53,507 bases of DNA from Planctomycetia bacterium (lineage in GTDB: Bacteria > Planctomycetota > Phycisphaerae > Phycisphaerales > SM1A02): contig SXUI01000054.1 in NCBI GenBank assembly GCA_005790605.1, positions 1 through 53,507 of the forward strand. Reading direction: 5' to 3'. The position numbers and the translations under genes are program-made. Under the pieces are notes generated by a model. That model ran no database searches, was not told where the DNA came from, and saw only the letters and a list, made by a program, of their open reading frames with translations. Shown piece by piece: positions 34,909 to 44,987 of this stretch. How positions within the stretch are numbered: position 1 is the stretch's first letter; each line of letters begins with the position of its first letter.

Positions 34909-36462
34909 TTAGGCCTTGAAGGTCGCCTTGTACTCGCGCATCGCCTTGAGATACGCGTCTTCACTGCCCTTGAAGGAGCGCTTTTCGACCAGTTGGTCAC
35001 GCAACGCCTTCGCCGGACCATGGAAGTACTCGAGCAATCCATCTTCAAACTTCCCGACCGCTGGAACAGGGACATCATCAAGGATGCCCTTCGAGCCTGC
35101 GAAGATCGAGATGCACTGATCGATCACATCAAATGGCTTGTACTGCCCTTGCTTGAGCAGTTCGACCATGCGCGCGCCGCGATCAAGTTGTCGCTGCGAA
35201 GCCGGATCGAGTTCCGTACCAAGTTGTGCGAATGCTTCGAGTTCACGGAACGCCGCGAGGTCAAGTCGAAGCGATCCAGCGACTTCCTTCATCGCCTTCA
35301 CCTGCGCTGCACCACCCACGCGTGAAACCGAGATACCGACATTGATCGCGGGACGGATACCAGCCGCGAAAAGTTCGGGCTGAAGATAAATCTGACCGTC
35401 CGTGATCGAGATCACATTGGTCGGAATGTACGCAGAGACGTCGCCTTCTTGCGTCTCAATGATCGGAAGCGCGGTGATCGATCCACCACCATGCTCCTTG
35501 GAGAGCTTGGTTGCGCGCTCAAGCAAGCGCGAGTGCAGATAGAACACGTCGCCAGGGTACGCCTCACGACCCGGCGGGCGACGGAGGAGCAAGGAGAGTT
35601 CGCGGTAGGCGGCAGCTTGCTTCGAAAGATCGTCGTACACGACGAGTGAGTGCTTCGGACCGGTGTAGTTCGGGTCCTTGCCCTTCCACATGAAGTACTC
35701 GGCCATCGCGCAACCGGAGTATGGCGCGATGTATTGCAACGGTGCTGCGGTGCTCGCGCCTGCTGCAACGATGATCGTGTACTCAAGTGCTCCAGCCTTG
35801 CGAAGTGTTTCCACCACGCTCGCGATGGTCGACTCTTTCTGACCGACAGCGACATAGATGCAAACGACCGCATCCTTCGTGCCCCAGTAGCGCTTCTGAT
35901 TGATGATCGCATCGAGGCAGACGGCAGTCTTGCCAGTCTTTCGATCGCCGATCACGAGTTCTCGCTGACCGCGACCGACAGGGACCATCGAGTCAACGGC
36001 CTTGATGCCGAACTGCAGTGGTTCAGTCACCGGCTGACGATAGGAGATTCCAGGCGCAACAATGTCGACCTTGCGGAACTCGCTGGGATTCAGTGCCGCA
36101 CCGCCATCGATGGGGGCGCCGAGCGGATCAACCACGCGACCGAGCATGCATTCGCCAACAGGAACCTCAAGCAGGTTGCCCGTCGCGCGAACGGATGCGC
36201 CCTCGCGCACATATCGCGCTTCACCGAAGATTGCGGCACCCACGGTGTCGCTCTCGAGGTTCATGACCTGACCCTGCACGGAGCCGTGCTCGGTCGTGAA
36301 CTCCAACAGCTCGCCAGCCATCGCCTTGGACAAGCCGTAGATGCGCGCGATACCGTCGCCCACTTCAACGACCTGCCCGACCTCGGAAATCTCGAGTTGG
36401 CTCGAGTATTGCTCGATTTCCTGGCGGATGACAGTCGTAATCTCGTCGGTCCTAATCTTCAC
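34909..36462 (-). CDS. atpA: F-type ATP synthase subunit alpha
   Basis: A 517-residue F1 alpha subunit. [15 protein letters not shown] is the P-loop and [15 protein letters not shown] and VYDDLSKQA the Walker B region; YISITDGQ-type [16 protein letters not shown] and [15 protein letters not shown] (arginine finger region) follow. The start is GTG, preceded by GAGG at 7 nt. It is the last gene of this operon; in most bacteria atpG, atpD and atpC would follow, but here a terminator does. Confidence 0.96.
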   Translation of the reverse strand: MKIRTDEITTVIRQEIEQYSSQLEISEVGQVVEVGDGIARIYGLSKAMAGELLEFTTEHGSVQGQVMNLESDTVGAAIFGEARYVREGASVRATGNLLEVPVGECMLGRVVDPLGAPIDGGAALNPSEFRKVDIVAPGISYRQPVTEPLQFGIKAVDSMVPVGRGQRELVIGDRKTGKTAVCLDAIINQKRYWGTKDAVVCIYVAVGQKESTIASVVETLRKAGALEYTIIVAAGASTAAPLQYIAPYSGCAMAEYFMWKGKDPNYTGPKHSLVVYDDLSKQAAAYRELSLLLRRPPGREAYPGDVFYLHSRLLERATKLSKEHGGGSITALPIIETQEGDVSAYIPTNVISITDGQIYLQPELFAAGIRPAINVGISVSRVGGAAQVKAMKEVAGSLRLDLAAFRELEAFAQLGTELDPASQRQLDRGARMVELLKQGQYKPFDVIDQCISIFAGSKGILDDVPVPAVGKFEDGLLEYFHGPAKALRDQLVEKRSFKGSEDAYLKAMREYKATFKA

Positions 36463-36535
36463 AGCGATGCCTCTTTGCGTCGTAAGGGGTTCTGTCGGTG
36501 CAGCGTCTGCTGCGGGTCATTGCATCAATCCAAGT

Positions 36536-37141
36536 TCAACGAAGAATGTCTCGCATCCGAGCACGAATCTGCTCGCCACCGAGGCGCGTGATCCGTGTTC
36601 GCATGTTGCGTAATCCAGTTGCAATCGAGCCGTCGATGAGTTGATCACCCACGCGCAGCTTGACGCCACCAATCATGTTGGGGTCGGCGTATTGATGGAG
36701 CACGGGCTCCTTGCCGAACGCCTCTTTCACTCGAGTACGCACGGTCGCGAGCGTCGCCTCATCGGCGTTCCCCGCAACGGTGTAGACATCCACTTCGATT
36801 CGGCCAAGTCGCTCTTGCAACAGTCGATCGAACGCGTCCGCGACATCCGACAGGCGACCAGCGCGACCGCGCTCGGCAAGCACCATTGCGAATCGGAACA
36901 ACACATCGCTCACGCGACCCTGCAAGATCTTGGAAAGCGAAGCAACTCGCTTCGATCCGTCAAGCAACGGCGAACGGAGAAACTCGCTGAACTTTTTGTC
37001 GGCGCGGATGAGTTCGCCGAGCTCGGTCAATTCCTGCCCGATCGAAACCGCCTGCGCGGTTCCGCCAGAGTGCTCACACTCTTCAAGCAAAGCGCGCGCG
37101 TAGACGAGGGCGATTTCATCGATGTTCGTGACGGCTGCCAT
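36536..37141 (-). CDS. atpH: F-type ATP synthase subunit delta
   Basis: A 201-residue delta/OSCP subunit, which ties the stator to the top of F1. The N-terminal helices (IALVYARALLEEC, then LGELIRADKKFSEFLRSPLL) and the C-terminal LHQYADPNMIGGVKLRVGDQLIDGSI with NMRTRI are typical of the family. Slightly longer than the E. coli subunit. It lies between atpF and atpA, 73 bp before atpA. Confidence 0.92.
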   Translation of the reverse strand: MAAVTNIDEIALVYARALLEECEHSGGTAQAVSIGQELTELGELIRADKKFSEFLRSPLLDGSKRVASLSKILQGRVSDVLFRFAMVLAERGRAGRLSDVADAFDRLLQERLGRIEVDVYTVAGNADEATLATVRTRVKEAFGKEPVLHQYADPNMIGGVKLRVGDQLIDGSIATGLRNMRTRITRLGGEQIRARMRDILR

Positions 37142-37210
37142 AGGTGAACTTAATGGGTGGTCTTTGCGAGAACTCAGGTCTGGAATCGAGGGCGTACCGC
37201 TTCGGGCGAC

Positions 37211-37729
37211 TCAGTTCTTGTTGCTCTTCCCCAACTCTGCGAGGGATTCACTCACCAAGCGCTGTTGGTCGTTCGCCGCAACTTCGCGGCGGAGAATCTT
37301 GGAAGCCATGACAGAAGCGAGACTGATCGCGTGCTCATTGAGTTCGCGCACCGCGCCTTCTTTGGCACCCTCGAGTTCCTGCATCGCCTTCAACTTCATG
37401 TCGGCGAGTTCTTGCTCATTCTTCGCCACGAGATCCGCGGCGATCTTGCGCGCAGCCTCGCGCGACTCTTCGATCATGCGCGCTGACTGTTCACGCGCGT
37501 CTTGGAGGCGCTTCTCGAACTCTGCTTGTGCGTCAATCGCCTTCCGGCTCGCCGCCTCGGCGGATTCGATCTCATGTCGAATCTTCTCGTAGCGCTCGTC
37601 GAGGCCCTTCGCGATCTTCGGCCACACGAACTTCGCGGCCAGCGCGAAGAACACAAGGAAGACGGTGAGCGCGACGGTGAATCCGACGAGGTCGAAGTCG
37701 AGTGGGCTTGCTGCGACGAGCGTGGCCAT
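37211..37729 (-). CDS. atpF: F-type ATP synthase subunit b
   Basis: A 172-residue stator stalk subunit. One N-terminal transmembrane helix (about residues 12-36, FTVALTVFLVFFALAAKFVW) ends before PKIAKGLDERYEKI, and the rest is a long charged Ala/Glu coiled coil. AGGA lies 8 nt before the ATG. A 165-bp gap with two hairpins separates it from atpE. Confidence 0.93.
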   Translation of the reverse strand: MATLVAASPLDFDLVGFTVALTVFLVFFALAAKFVWPKIAKGLDERYEKIRHEIESAEAASRKAIDAQAEFEKRLQDAREQSARMIEESREAARKIAADLVAKNEQELADMKLKAMQELEGAKEGAVRELNEHAISLASVMASKILRREVAANDQQRLVSESLAELGKSNKN

Positions 37730-37761
37730 AAGGAAAGTCCTGTCGATGAAACTAAGGAGTC

Positions 37762-37821
37762 GCGTGAGAGGAACTCACGCATGATCTGAATCGGTTCCGT
37801 CGGGTTTCCCCGACGGAACCG
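37762..37821 (-). promoter_or_regulatory. Two hairpins between atpE and atpF (RNA stability or attenuation element)
   Basis: On the minus-strand transcript a 13-bp perfect stem (37,792-37,821: CGGTTCCGTCGGG and its complement) is capped by GAAA, a GNRA tetraloop. It is followed by a second 7-bp stem (37,762-37,780: GCGTGAG / CTCACGC). Neither has a T-tract after it, so they are not normal terminators. The first could protect or trim the 3' end of an atpE message. Confidence 0.6.
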
Positions 37822-37894
37822 GATGTTTATGTGATCCGCTCAAGCGCAGCCACTCAATCAGAGCGATGCGCCTGAACAACCATCTTGCGGGCAA

Positions 37895-38296
<402 letters not shown>

Positions 38297-38350
38297 TCAT
38301 TCAGCCGGGCATCCCACAGCCCGGGGTAAGTCGGACGGGAGGAAATCAAC

Positions 38351-39346
38351 TCAATGCGCGTGTGCTCCGTGCCCTTCCTCATGCGCGTGCTCGCCGTGAT
38401 GACTCATCATGCTGATGAACACCGCGGTCAGGAACATGAAGACGAACGCCTGCAAGAAGGCGACAAAGAGTTCAAGGAAACTAATCGCGACGGCAAACGC
38501 GATCGAAATCACGCCGATCGGCGCTGCCAGCCCCCAACCACCTGCGGTGAGCGCCATGCCAGTGAACATAAAGATTGTCGCGAGCAGCGTGTGCCCTGCG
38601 AGCATGTTGGCGAAAAGACGAATGGCGAGCGCGGCGGGCTTGATGAACAAACCGAGCACTTCGACCACGAAGATGATTGGCACGACCAAGAGCAATCCCT
38701 TTGGTCCGTACAGCAGTTCCTTGCCGCCGCACATGTGCTCAAACAGGCCCTTCACGCCAAGTTCCCGCGCTGCTTGGAAGAGCATCGCGAAGAAACTCAC
38801 GAGCGCGAGACCCGCTGTCACCGAGATGGATGCCGTCGCGGTTCCGCCGAAGAAAATCAGGTCTTCTGCAGCATTTCCGTGACCAGCCCCGCTCATCGCG
38901 AAGCCCAACTCTTGCGCGTCACCGATCGGAATCAGGCCGACGAGATTCATCCCCAGGACGAAGAAGAACAGCGACAGCAGGAGCGGCATGTAGTACGCAG
39001 CCGTGGCCTTGCCGAGCAATGGTTCAAGCATGCCGTCGCGCAGCCCTTGCACGAGCACTTCAACGATCTGTGACACGCGACCCTTCGTGAGGAATCGACC
39101 GGTGCCTTCCGAGGCAGGTCCCGTCGAGATCCGCTTGGCCGCGATGCACAAGATGCAGAACATCAGGGCGCCGCAGGCCACGATCGAAACGGCACTCAAT
39201 TTCACCTTGAAACCAAGGAAGTCGCTGATCGCGGACTCCTTGTCCAACACATGTGCGAGTGGATTCGCGCCCGAGGCGATCACATTCGGCAATGCGTCAG
39301 CGAAATGACTGAAAGTTGGAATCGCGAAATCAAGCGTCATGGGCAT
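38351..39346 (-). CDS. atpB: F-type ATP synthase subunit a
   Basis: A 331-residue membrane subunit that forms the proton channel with subunit c. The essential Arg lies in LAIRLFANMLAGH, and LLLVVPIIFVVEVLGLFIKP and the last helices LELFVAFLQAFVFMFLTAV are conserved. The C-terminus is His-rich (SHHGEHAHEEGHGAHAH), which may bind metal or simply be a tail. Possible starts are GTG 39349 and ATGs at 39346 and 39340; no strong Shine-Dalgarno separates them. A 129-bp gap with a short GC hairpin precedes atpE. Confidence 0.93.
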   Translation of the reverse strand: MPMTLDFAIPTFSHFADALPNVIASGANPLAHVLDKESAISDFLGFKVKLSAVSIVACGALMFCILCIAAKRISTGPASEGTGRFLTKGRVSQIVEVLVQGLRDGMLEPLLGKATAAYYMPLLLSLFFFVLGMNLVGLIPIGDAQELGFAMSGAGHGNAAEDLIFFGGTATASISVTAGLALVSFFAMLFQAARELGVKGLFEHMCGGKELLYGPKGLLLVVPIIFVVEVLGLFIKPAALAIRLFANMLAGHTLLATIFMFTGMALTAGGWGLAAPIGVISIAFAVAISFLELFVAFLQAFVFMFLTAVFISMMSHHGEHAHEEGHGAHAH

Positions 39347-39516
39347 CACAAGAGCAGTGGAACTTCAGCACAAACGCAGAGCGAACTGATTCAAAACTTC
39401 GGGCGAAACGGAAGGAAAGACCCTTCGGTCGCGCTCGAGATCACATTCGAACACCGCCATCCAACTCTCGTTGTGCGCGGCCCGCTTGTCCCCGCGCGCG
39501 CATGACCAATCGAAGG

Positions 39517-39954
39517 TCATTGCTTCGCACGGTTGCCGTACTTGAGCATGGTGGCCGCGTCAGCGAACAACAGGATCAAATACGCCGCCAACGCCACCAG
39601 AAGGAGCGGCTTTGGTCGGACAGGGGCGGAGAAGTATAACGAAACTGCCGCTGCAGGGGTGATGAGGAATCGCAGCGCGGTCGAGGCAATCCACGCAACT
39701 TGCGGCCCCTTCGATTCAGCTAGATACCCCCCGAAGAACGCCCCCATAAAATTGCCAAAAAACGCGGCAAGAAGCCCCAAGACTCCCGCGAAATACACCT
39801 CCCCGTCGATACTTCCGCCGACCTTGATCAGCGTCCAAACAACCAGCAGCAACAGGCTCACAATCGTGATCGCCCCGACGAGGTGCAGGGTCGGATAGCA
39901 CGGAACGAGCTTGGCGCTAAATGGCTGCGTTGAATCATGTTGCGTCTGTGTCAT
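39517..39954 (-). CDS. AtpI-like small membrane protein of the ATP synthase operon
   Basis: A 145-residue protein with four hydrophobic segments (from about residues 25-45, 55-77, 90-105 and 115-135). Its place between atpZ and atpB is where AtpI (a c-ring assembly helper) is often found, and the topology fits, but sequence similarity was not judged. GGAGG lies 7 nt before the ATG at 39954, deciding the start; it overlaps the end of the atpZ-like gene by 20 bp. Confidence 0.6.
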   Translation of the reverse strand: MTQTQHDSTQPFSAKLVPCYPTLHLVGAITIVSLLLLVVWTLIKVGGSIDGEVYFAGVLGLLAAFFGNFMGAFFGGYLAESKGPQVAWIASTALRFLITPAAAVSLYFSAPVRPKPLLLVALAAYLILLFADAATMLKYGNRAKQ

Positions 39955-40315
39955 GTGACTCCCTCCGAGATGGCTCGCCTCGCGCGGCATCGTTGGTCCG
40001 CCTGCTCAGTTTCACCGCCGTGCGCCCAATGGTCACCATGGCCACGACGACTCCCGCGATGGACCCGACGACGATCCACTTTCGGTGCGTTCCGAGCAGT
40101 GCATCCGCCCCCCACCCCAAGGCTACTCCGGCGATCACCTCGCTCATGATTTGGGTCCCCAGCGCGAAGAGGGAAGCGTCGGTGTTTCCAAACAGTCGAA
40201 TGGCCGGCCCCTTGCGCTCCAGGCTCGCGCGCAACCGGCGAAGTTCGGCCGCGTCGGACTCCATGCTGCTTCTCGATGGCAGCTTCGGACGCGAGGGATG
40301 GTCACTTTCGTTCAT
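39935..40315 (-). CDS. AtpZ-like protein (AtpI/AtpZ family)
   Basis: A 126-residue protein with two central transmembrane helices (SLFALGTQIMSEVIAGVALGWGADALLGT and KWIVVGSIAGVVVAMVTIG) and charged ends, as in AtpZ proteins encoded at the start of atp operons, which with AtpI may move Mg or Ca or help c-ring assembly. It starts the operon and diverges from nuoI, with only 28 bp between them. Confidence 0.7.
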   Translation of the reverse strand: MNESDHPSRPKLPSRSSMESDAAELRRLRASLERKGPAIRLFGNTDASLFALGTQIMSEVIAGVALGWGADALLGTHRKWIVVGSIAGVVVAMVTIGRTAVKLSRRTNDAARGEPSRRESHDTDAT

Positions 40316-40343
40316 GACAGCGACACCCTACCATCTCTACCCC

Positions 40344-40901
40344 ATGGCTATCCGCGACGACGAAGTGGTTGATGTCACCCCTACCGCCCTCACGCGGACC
40401 GAGAGCCTCTACATCCCCAACATTTTCAAGGGGCTTGGCACAACCATGCGGCATGCGTTTCAGAATTTCGGCCGCAATGGCGCGGTTCGGAAGAATGTGT
40501 GGGTACTCCAGTACCCAGAACAGAAGCGCGATGACCGCGCGGTGGAAGATGGCGGGCAGTTCCGCGACAACTTCCGCGGCGTGCACCGACTCAATAAGGA
40601 CGAGGATGGTCGCGTCCGCTGCGTCGCCTGCATGATGTGCGCAACGGCATGCCCGGCGAACTGCATTCACATCGTCGCCGGCGAGAGCCCTTGGGAAGAT
40701 CGCGAGAAGTATCCAGTGCAATTCGATATCGACGAATTGCGCTGCATTTACTGCGGTATGTGCGAAGAGGCATGCCCGGTCGATGCAATCGAATTGACTC
40801 CGCACTACGAAGTCACGGGAACATCACGGCAAGAACTCATCTTTGACAAGACGAAGTTGCTTCAGGTGTTCGACGAGACCGTCGCCGACAAGCCGATGTG
40901 A
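40344..40901 (+). CDS. nuoI: NADH-quinone oxidoreductase subunit I (stand-alone)
   Basis: A 185-residue 2x[4Fe-4S] protein of complex I. The two clusters are bound by CVACMMCATACPANC (near residue 93) and CIYCGMCEEACPVDA (near 133), and QNFGRNGAVRKNVWVLQYPEQK with HRLNKDEDG precedes as in NuoI. It passes electrons from the NADH side to the quinone site. It is not in a nuo operon here: its neighbours are the divergent atp operon and an AsmA-like gene. The ATG at 40344 has no clear Shine-Dalgarno, and the longer frame overlaps atpZ. Confidence 0.92.
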   Translation: MAIRDDEVVDVTPTALTRTESLYIPNIFKGLGTTMRHAFQNFGRNGAVRKNVWVLQYPEQKRDDRAVEDGGQFRDNFRGVHRLNKDEDGRVRCVACMMCATACPANCIHIVAGESPWEDREKYPVQFDIDELRCIYCGMCEEACPVDAIELTPHYEVTGTSRQELIFDKTKLLQVFDETVADKPM

Positions 40902-40923
40902 CGCGACAGCGTTGCAGCCCGAC

Positions 40924-43900
40924 TCACTTCTTCAGTGCGTCGAAGATACTTGTGCCAAGATCGATCAGGCCACCAGGGTTATCGAGAATTGACTTCCCAA
41001 CATCGGGGAATGTCGGGGTTACTTCGAGTTTTGCTGGCTTGCCATTCGCGTCAAAAAGCGGACCCGAGAGTTTCACGCCGACCTTGAGGTTGCGCACAAA
41101 CTCCTGACCACTCGCGCCGAGACCCTGCACCAGGAGATCCGCCTTGCTCGACCAATGCGTTGCATCGGAGAGCGGCACCTCCGTGGTGATTGCGTTCGCG
41201 TAGAGCCGCACTAGATCCACATCGCCGGTGAACGCCAGCGTGTTCTTCCATTGCTTGTTCGGCATCGTTCCGAGGCGCAAGAAGAAGTCTCGATACGCCA
41301 ATCGCCCATCCACAACACTTGCGTGAAGTGGCTCCACAATCCCATCCATTCCTCCTGAAGAGAGAAGGAACGCGAGCACGCCAGAGTTTGTGAACTGCAC
41401 TTCCCCAAGCGTGAGATCGAACAGCGCATCGAACTTGCGCCGGTCTCCGTCCATTGGCCAATCAAGACTTGAGACCGTGAAAACAACAGGATTCGTTGTT
41501 TGCACATCAGTGAAAACAGGATTGATCGTCGCGAGCAGTTCCTGTTTGACCGCTCCGCTGACGGCGCATGTCACGCGCAGCGGGTGCTCCTTTGTGATGC
41601 GCAGGAATCCGTCACGGAGCGCGACCTCTGGAGCCTCAAGCGACGCCTGCGCGCCTCGCAAAGATGCGGCGATCACACCTCGATCTCGCGACAAGTGCTT
41701 CGCGACGAACTCCGCGTCGATCGCGTCACCGACATACTTCTGCACTGCTCCACCGGTGCCCGCGAGAACATCAATGGTGGCTGCGGGGAACTTTGTTGCG
41801 CGAATCTCCATATCCACGCTCGGCGACGCTCCGAGCAATTGCGCAGCCTTCGCGTCGATTGCGACGTCGCCTTGCGACGCAGTCGACGCATCACTCTCGA
41901 GCCGAAGGGTCAACTGATCGCCAAGGCGCGTGCAACTACTCTTGAGTTTCAGCGCTCCGGTTGAAAGCACGGCTCGCGTCGCATTCGCGCCTTGCCCGCT
42001 GAGGACCTCGATCGAAACTGGCGAGAGGCTTCCGGTCGCGCGAAACGAAACCTCTTCGATCTTTGGCTTCAACGCTTCGTTGAGTGGAACAACAAACGAC
42101 TCAAGCGAACACCCAACGATGACTGGCTGCAGCACACGACGCGTGGCGTCGCCATCGATCGCCGCAAGTTTCGCGAATCGCTCCTTCGAAATCGTGGCCG
42201 TCAAGTTCGCGCTGCCTTGCACAGTGCGCGCCTTCGCATCGCCACTGCCCCTCAGCGTCAGCGATCCTTGCAAGCTCGGAAACTCCAGCGACGCGCTCAA
42301 CTGTTCCTGCGCACCGTCGCTCATGCGCGCGGTCACTGCGCCGCGACCACCAAGCGCGCTTGAGTACTCGCCCGCACCAAATCCAAAGCTCGGTTCAAAG
42401 CGCGCAATATCGAAGTCGTTCAGCACGACCTCGCCACTCACGCCACCAAAGAGCGACGCATTCGTTGGCTTCGTCCATGCAAGATCAAATCGCATCGATC
42501 CGGCCGTCCCGCCTCCGCCGAGCGCTCCCACGCCAGCGCAGGTCGCGCGCTGCGCATCGACCTCGTACCCAAGTTTTGCTTCCAACGACGCAAGCCCGAT
42601 CGGAGCACGAAGCCAACTCGCGCGAAGCACGCGAACATTCTTGAGCGCGACCGTGGCCGCGATCGCGTTAGGAAGTTGGAAACCAGATGTCGTTTTCGTC
42701 AGCGAAAGGCTCGGGAGCGCGATCGATACCTCCGCGCCTGGCTCCATGAACATGTCTTGCCCGAGCGGAAGCGACGCGAGTCCTTCGGCGTTCAGCGTCG
42801 CACGCGCGCGGACCGACTCGAACGCGAGCGAGTCCCGCGAGAGCAGCATCGCGCCTGAACTCTCTGCGGTCACGGTACGCAACGCGTACTCCGCGACGAG
42901 TTTCCCGCCCTTACTCTCGTTGCGGACCGAAACAGTCAGCGGGTCGCGCCCAAGAATTCCAAGATACGGAGTCGTCGAGGGAGCGATGCGCGAGAGTAAG
43001 CGCGGATCCACGCCCACGAGATCGATCGTGCCATGCAGTCCAGAAGGAGCAATCTCTTCGATAGACTTTGGAATCGCAACGAAGGACTGTGCAATACGCG
43101 TGCTCGCGCCGTCGACAGAGGCATTGAGCGCAACACTTCCCTCTCTCGATGCCTGTGGAAAGTCGATCGCGATCGCGAGATCAGTTACGGCTGATTGCGT
43201 TCCCGCGCCTTCAAGGACGAGCGAGCCGCCAACCTCGAGCCGAACGCGCCCGCCTTCAACAGGTACTTGTGCGCCTGATTGCAACTTGACGCCCGCAACG
43301 GTCGCCTTGCAGTGTGCACCGCGAGGTCCAACTTTCACTGCGCCATTCGTCCAAGCCGAAACGAGCGCGGGATGGAGTGGCGCGGACAAGGAAGCGCTCG
43401 CGACCGCGATCGCTTTCGTTCCAAGATCGACTGCGCACTGCGCCTGAAGGGTCGTTGGGCTGCTTCCGTCGATCGCCCACTGCGCATCAAGATGAGTCGT
43501 CAAGGCCTCATCCCCTGCGCGCTTCTCGGCGCGGAGCGTGCAAATCGAAAAATCAGCACGCGTCGGGCTTGCGGTGTTGAGCATGTCGGGTGGCACGATC
43601 ATCGCGACGGGCCGCTTCAGTTCGGCAGCGAAGTTCCCCGCAACGGCATTCGTTGTGGACGCGACGCCATTCTTCGGCTTCGTCCACTCGATGGCATTAC
43701 CTCGGTACTCGACCGCCAACGGCGTGTCCACTTCGCAACCCGTGAGCCATGTCGCCACCTCGCTTCGTACCAACACACTTCCCTCAAGCCTTCCTTCCTG
43801 AACGCTCCCGCCATCTGCGGCGACTCTCCCCTCGAAGCGCAACTTCACGCGTTGCGTGTCGAACACAACGAACAGTGATCCGGCGCCTTCGCTCTGCACC

Positions 43901-44985
43901 GCAATGTCAGCCGACTCGCCGAAGTCAAGAACTGGATCCAGCGGCGCCTGCATGCCAAAGGCTCGAAGCGCCGGAGTCAGCGTTGCAACGGGGAACGCGC
44001 GAAGATCGACGTGTGCGACAAGACTCGACGGATCAAATTTCGTGCGACCTTCGGCGTCAATGCATTCTGGCGCACGCACCTTCATCGAGAGCGTCGATGG
44101 AGCGTGCCCATCAATCGCGCCCGAGCCGGATCCGTCAATCGCGATGGAGCCTTCCGCATCCTTCGTCGCGTGCACGGCAAGCCCGACGCCCTTCATCTCT
44201 CCGTCATTCGTAGAGACCCGCGCGTCCTTGACCTCAATGGCAAGATCCATCGTGCTGTGATGCAAATCGACCGCACCGTTTGTGCGTTGCTCGACATGCA
44301 CATCGCCCTTCAACGCGACTGTCCCCTGCGCGGAACTATCGGCGCCCTGCTTCGTTCCAATACTAAGTTGGAGATCGAGCCGCGCATCGCTCTGCGCGAG
44401 CGTCGCCATTCCACTCACGCTGAACATGGAACCAGTGGTTCGCGCCGCGTCGTATGTGCCAAGGGCACACTTCTCAAGCGAAACCTCAATCACGCGCGAG
44501 CCAAAGAACGGCGCAACTCTTGCACTCGCACTCGACACATCGCTCGACGGCGTCTCCGCGGGTTCAGCAGGCGCCGATAACTTGATCAACTTCAAGATGT
44601 TCGGACTTCCGTCGATACCCGTCCTGCTCATCGCGTTGCCAATGAGTTTGATGCGCACATCACTTCCTGTCGCCAACGCAAACAGACTTGGCTCCACTTC
44701 GACAAAGAGGTCAACCTTTCCAACCTCATCTCCTCCATCGACACTCATCGCGACGCTTTGCGACGAAAACCACCGCAAGAGCAGCGAGGAGACACGCACC
44801 TTTCCATTGACTCGCTCTCCGATCGCGCCTTCAAGATAGCCCGGCCCAATCGTCATCGAAAAGAGTGAGGGCAAAGCGAGAACCAGCGCAACGAGTCCGA
44901 TCGCAACCCAGGTTGCGCGGCGAAGGAAGCGGCGCGGGACAGGGCGCGGACGCGCATGCGCGGATGAGAGTGTGTCTGTGTTCAT
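40924..44985 (-). CDS. Large AsmA/TamB-like envelope protein
   Basis: A 1,353-residue protein with a basic N-terminus and one transmembrane helix (WVAIGLVALVLALPSLFS), followed by long beta-rich, low-Cys sequence with many repeated strand patterns and a C-terminal conserved-looking part (GVLAFLLSSGGMDGIVEPLHASVVDGRLAYRDFFLRLG split over 41,200-41,400). This fits AsmA-like bridge proteins that carry lipids between membranes; similarity was judged by topology only. The ATG at 44985 is 2 bp after the nadA stop, with an upstream TTG ignored. Confidence 0.6.
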   Translation of the reverse strand: MNTDTLSSAHARPRPVPRRFLRRATWVAIGLVALVLALPSLFSMTIGPGYLEGAIGERVNGKVRVSSLLLRWFSSQSVAMSVDGGDEVGKVDLFVEVEPSLFALATGSDVRIKLIGNAMSRTGIDGSPNILKLIKLSAPAEPAETPSSDVSSASARVAPFFGSRVIEVSLEKCALGTYDAARTTGSMFSVSGMATLAQSDARLDLQLSIGTKQGADSSAQGTVALKGDVHVEQRTNGAVDLHHSTMDLAIEVKDARVSTNDGEMKGVGLAVHATKDAEGSIAIDGSGSGAIDGHAPSTLSMKVRAPECIDAEGRTKFDPSSLVAHVDLRAFPVATLTPALRAFGMQAPLDPVLDFGESADIAVQSEGAGSLFVVFDTQRVKLRFEGRVAADGGSVQEGRLEGSVLVRSEVATWLTGCEVDTPLAVEYRGNAIEWTKPKNGVASTTNAVAGNFAAELKRPVAMIVPPDMLNTASPTRADFSICTLRAEKRAGDEALTTHLDAQWAIDGSSPTTLQAQCAVDLGTKAIAVASASLSAPLHPALVSAWTNGAVKVGPRGAHCKATVAGVKLQSGAQVPVEGGRVRLEVGGSLVLEGAGTQSAVTDLAIAIDFPQASREGSVALNASVDGASTRIAQSFVAIPKSIEEIAPSGLHGTIDLVGVDPRLLSRIAPSTTPYLGILGRDPLTVSVRNESKGGKLVAEYALRTVTAESSGAMLLSRDSLAFESVRARATLNAEGLASLPLGQDMFMEPGAEVSIALPSLSLTKTTSGFQLPNAIAATVALKNVRVLRASWLRAPIGLASLEAKLGYEVDAQRATCAGVGALGGGGTAGSMRFDLAWTKPTNASLFGGVSGEVVLNDFDIARFEPSFGFGAGEYSSALGGRGAVTARMSDGAQEQLSASLEFPSLQGSLTLRGSGDAKARTVQGSANLTATISKERFAKLAAIDGDATRRVLQPVIVGCSLESFVVPLNEALKPKIEEVSFRATGSLSPVSIEVLSGQGANATRAVLSTGALKLKSSCTRLGDQLTLRLESDASTASQGDVAIDAKAAQLLGASPSVDMEIRATKFPAATIDVLAGTGGAVQKYVGDAIDAEFVAKHLSRDRGVIAASLRGAQASLEAPEVALRDGFLRITKEHPLRVTCAVSGAVKQELLATINPVFTDVQTTNPVVFTVSSLDWPMDGDRRKFDALFDLTLGEVQFTNSGVLAFLLSSGGMDGIVEPLHASVVDGRLAYRDFFLRLGTMPNKQWKNTLAFTGDVDLVRLYANAITTEVPLSDATHWSSKADLLVQGLGASGQEFVRNLKVGVKLSGPLFDANGKPAKLEVTPTFPDVGKSILDNPGGLIDLGTSIFDALKK

Positions 44986-44987
44986 CT

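Noticed and set aside
38354-39073. Plus-strand open frame opposite atpB
   Set aside because: Arg/His/Glu-rich antisense shadow of an essential gene with conserved motifs.
41930-43447. Long plus-strand open frame (505 codons) opposite the AsmA-like gene
   Set aside because: Ser/Arg/Pro-rich translation without family motifs; it mirrors the codon bias of the real minus-strand gene in GC-rich DNA.
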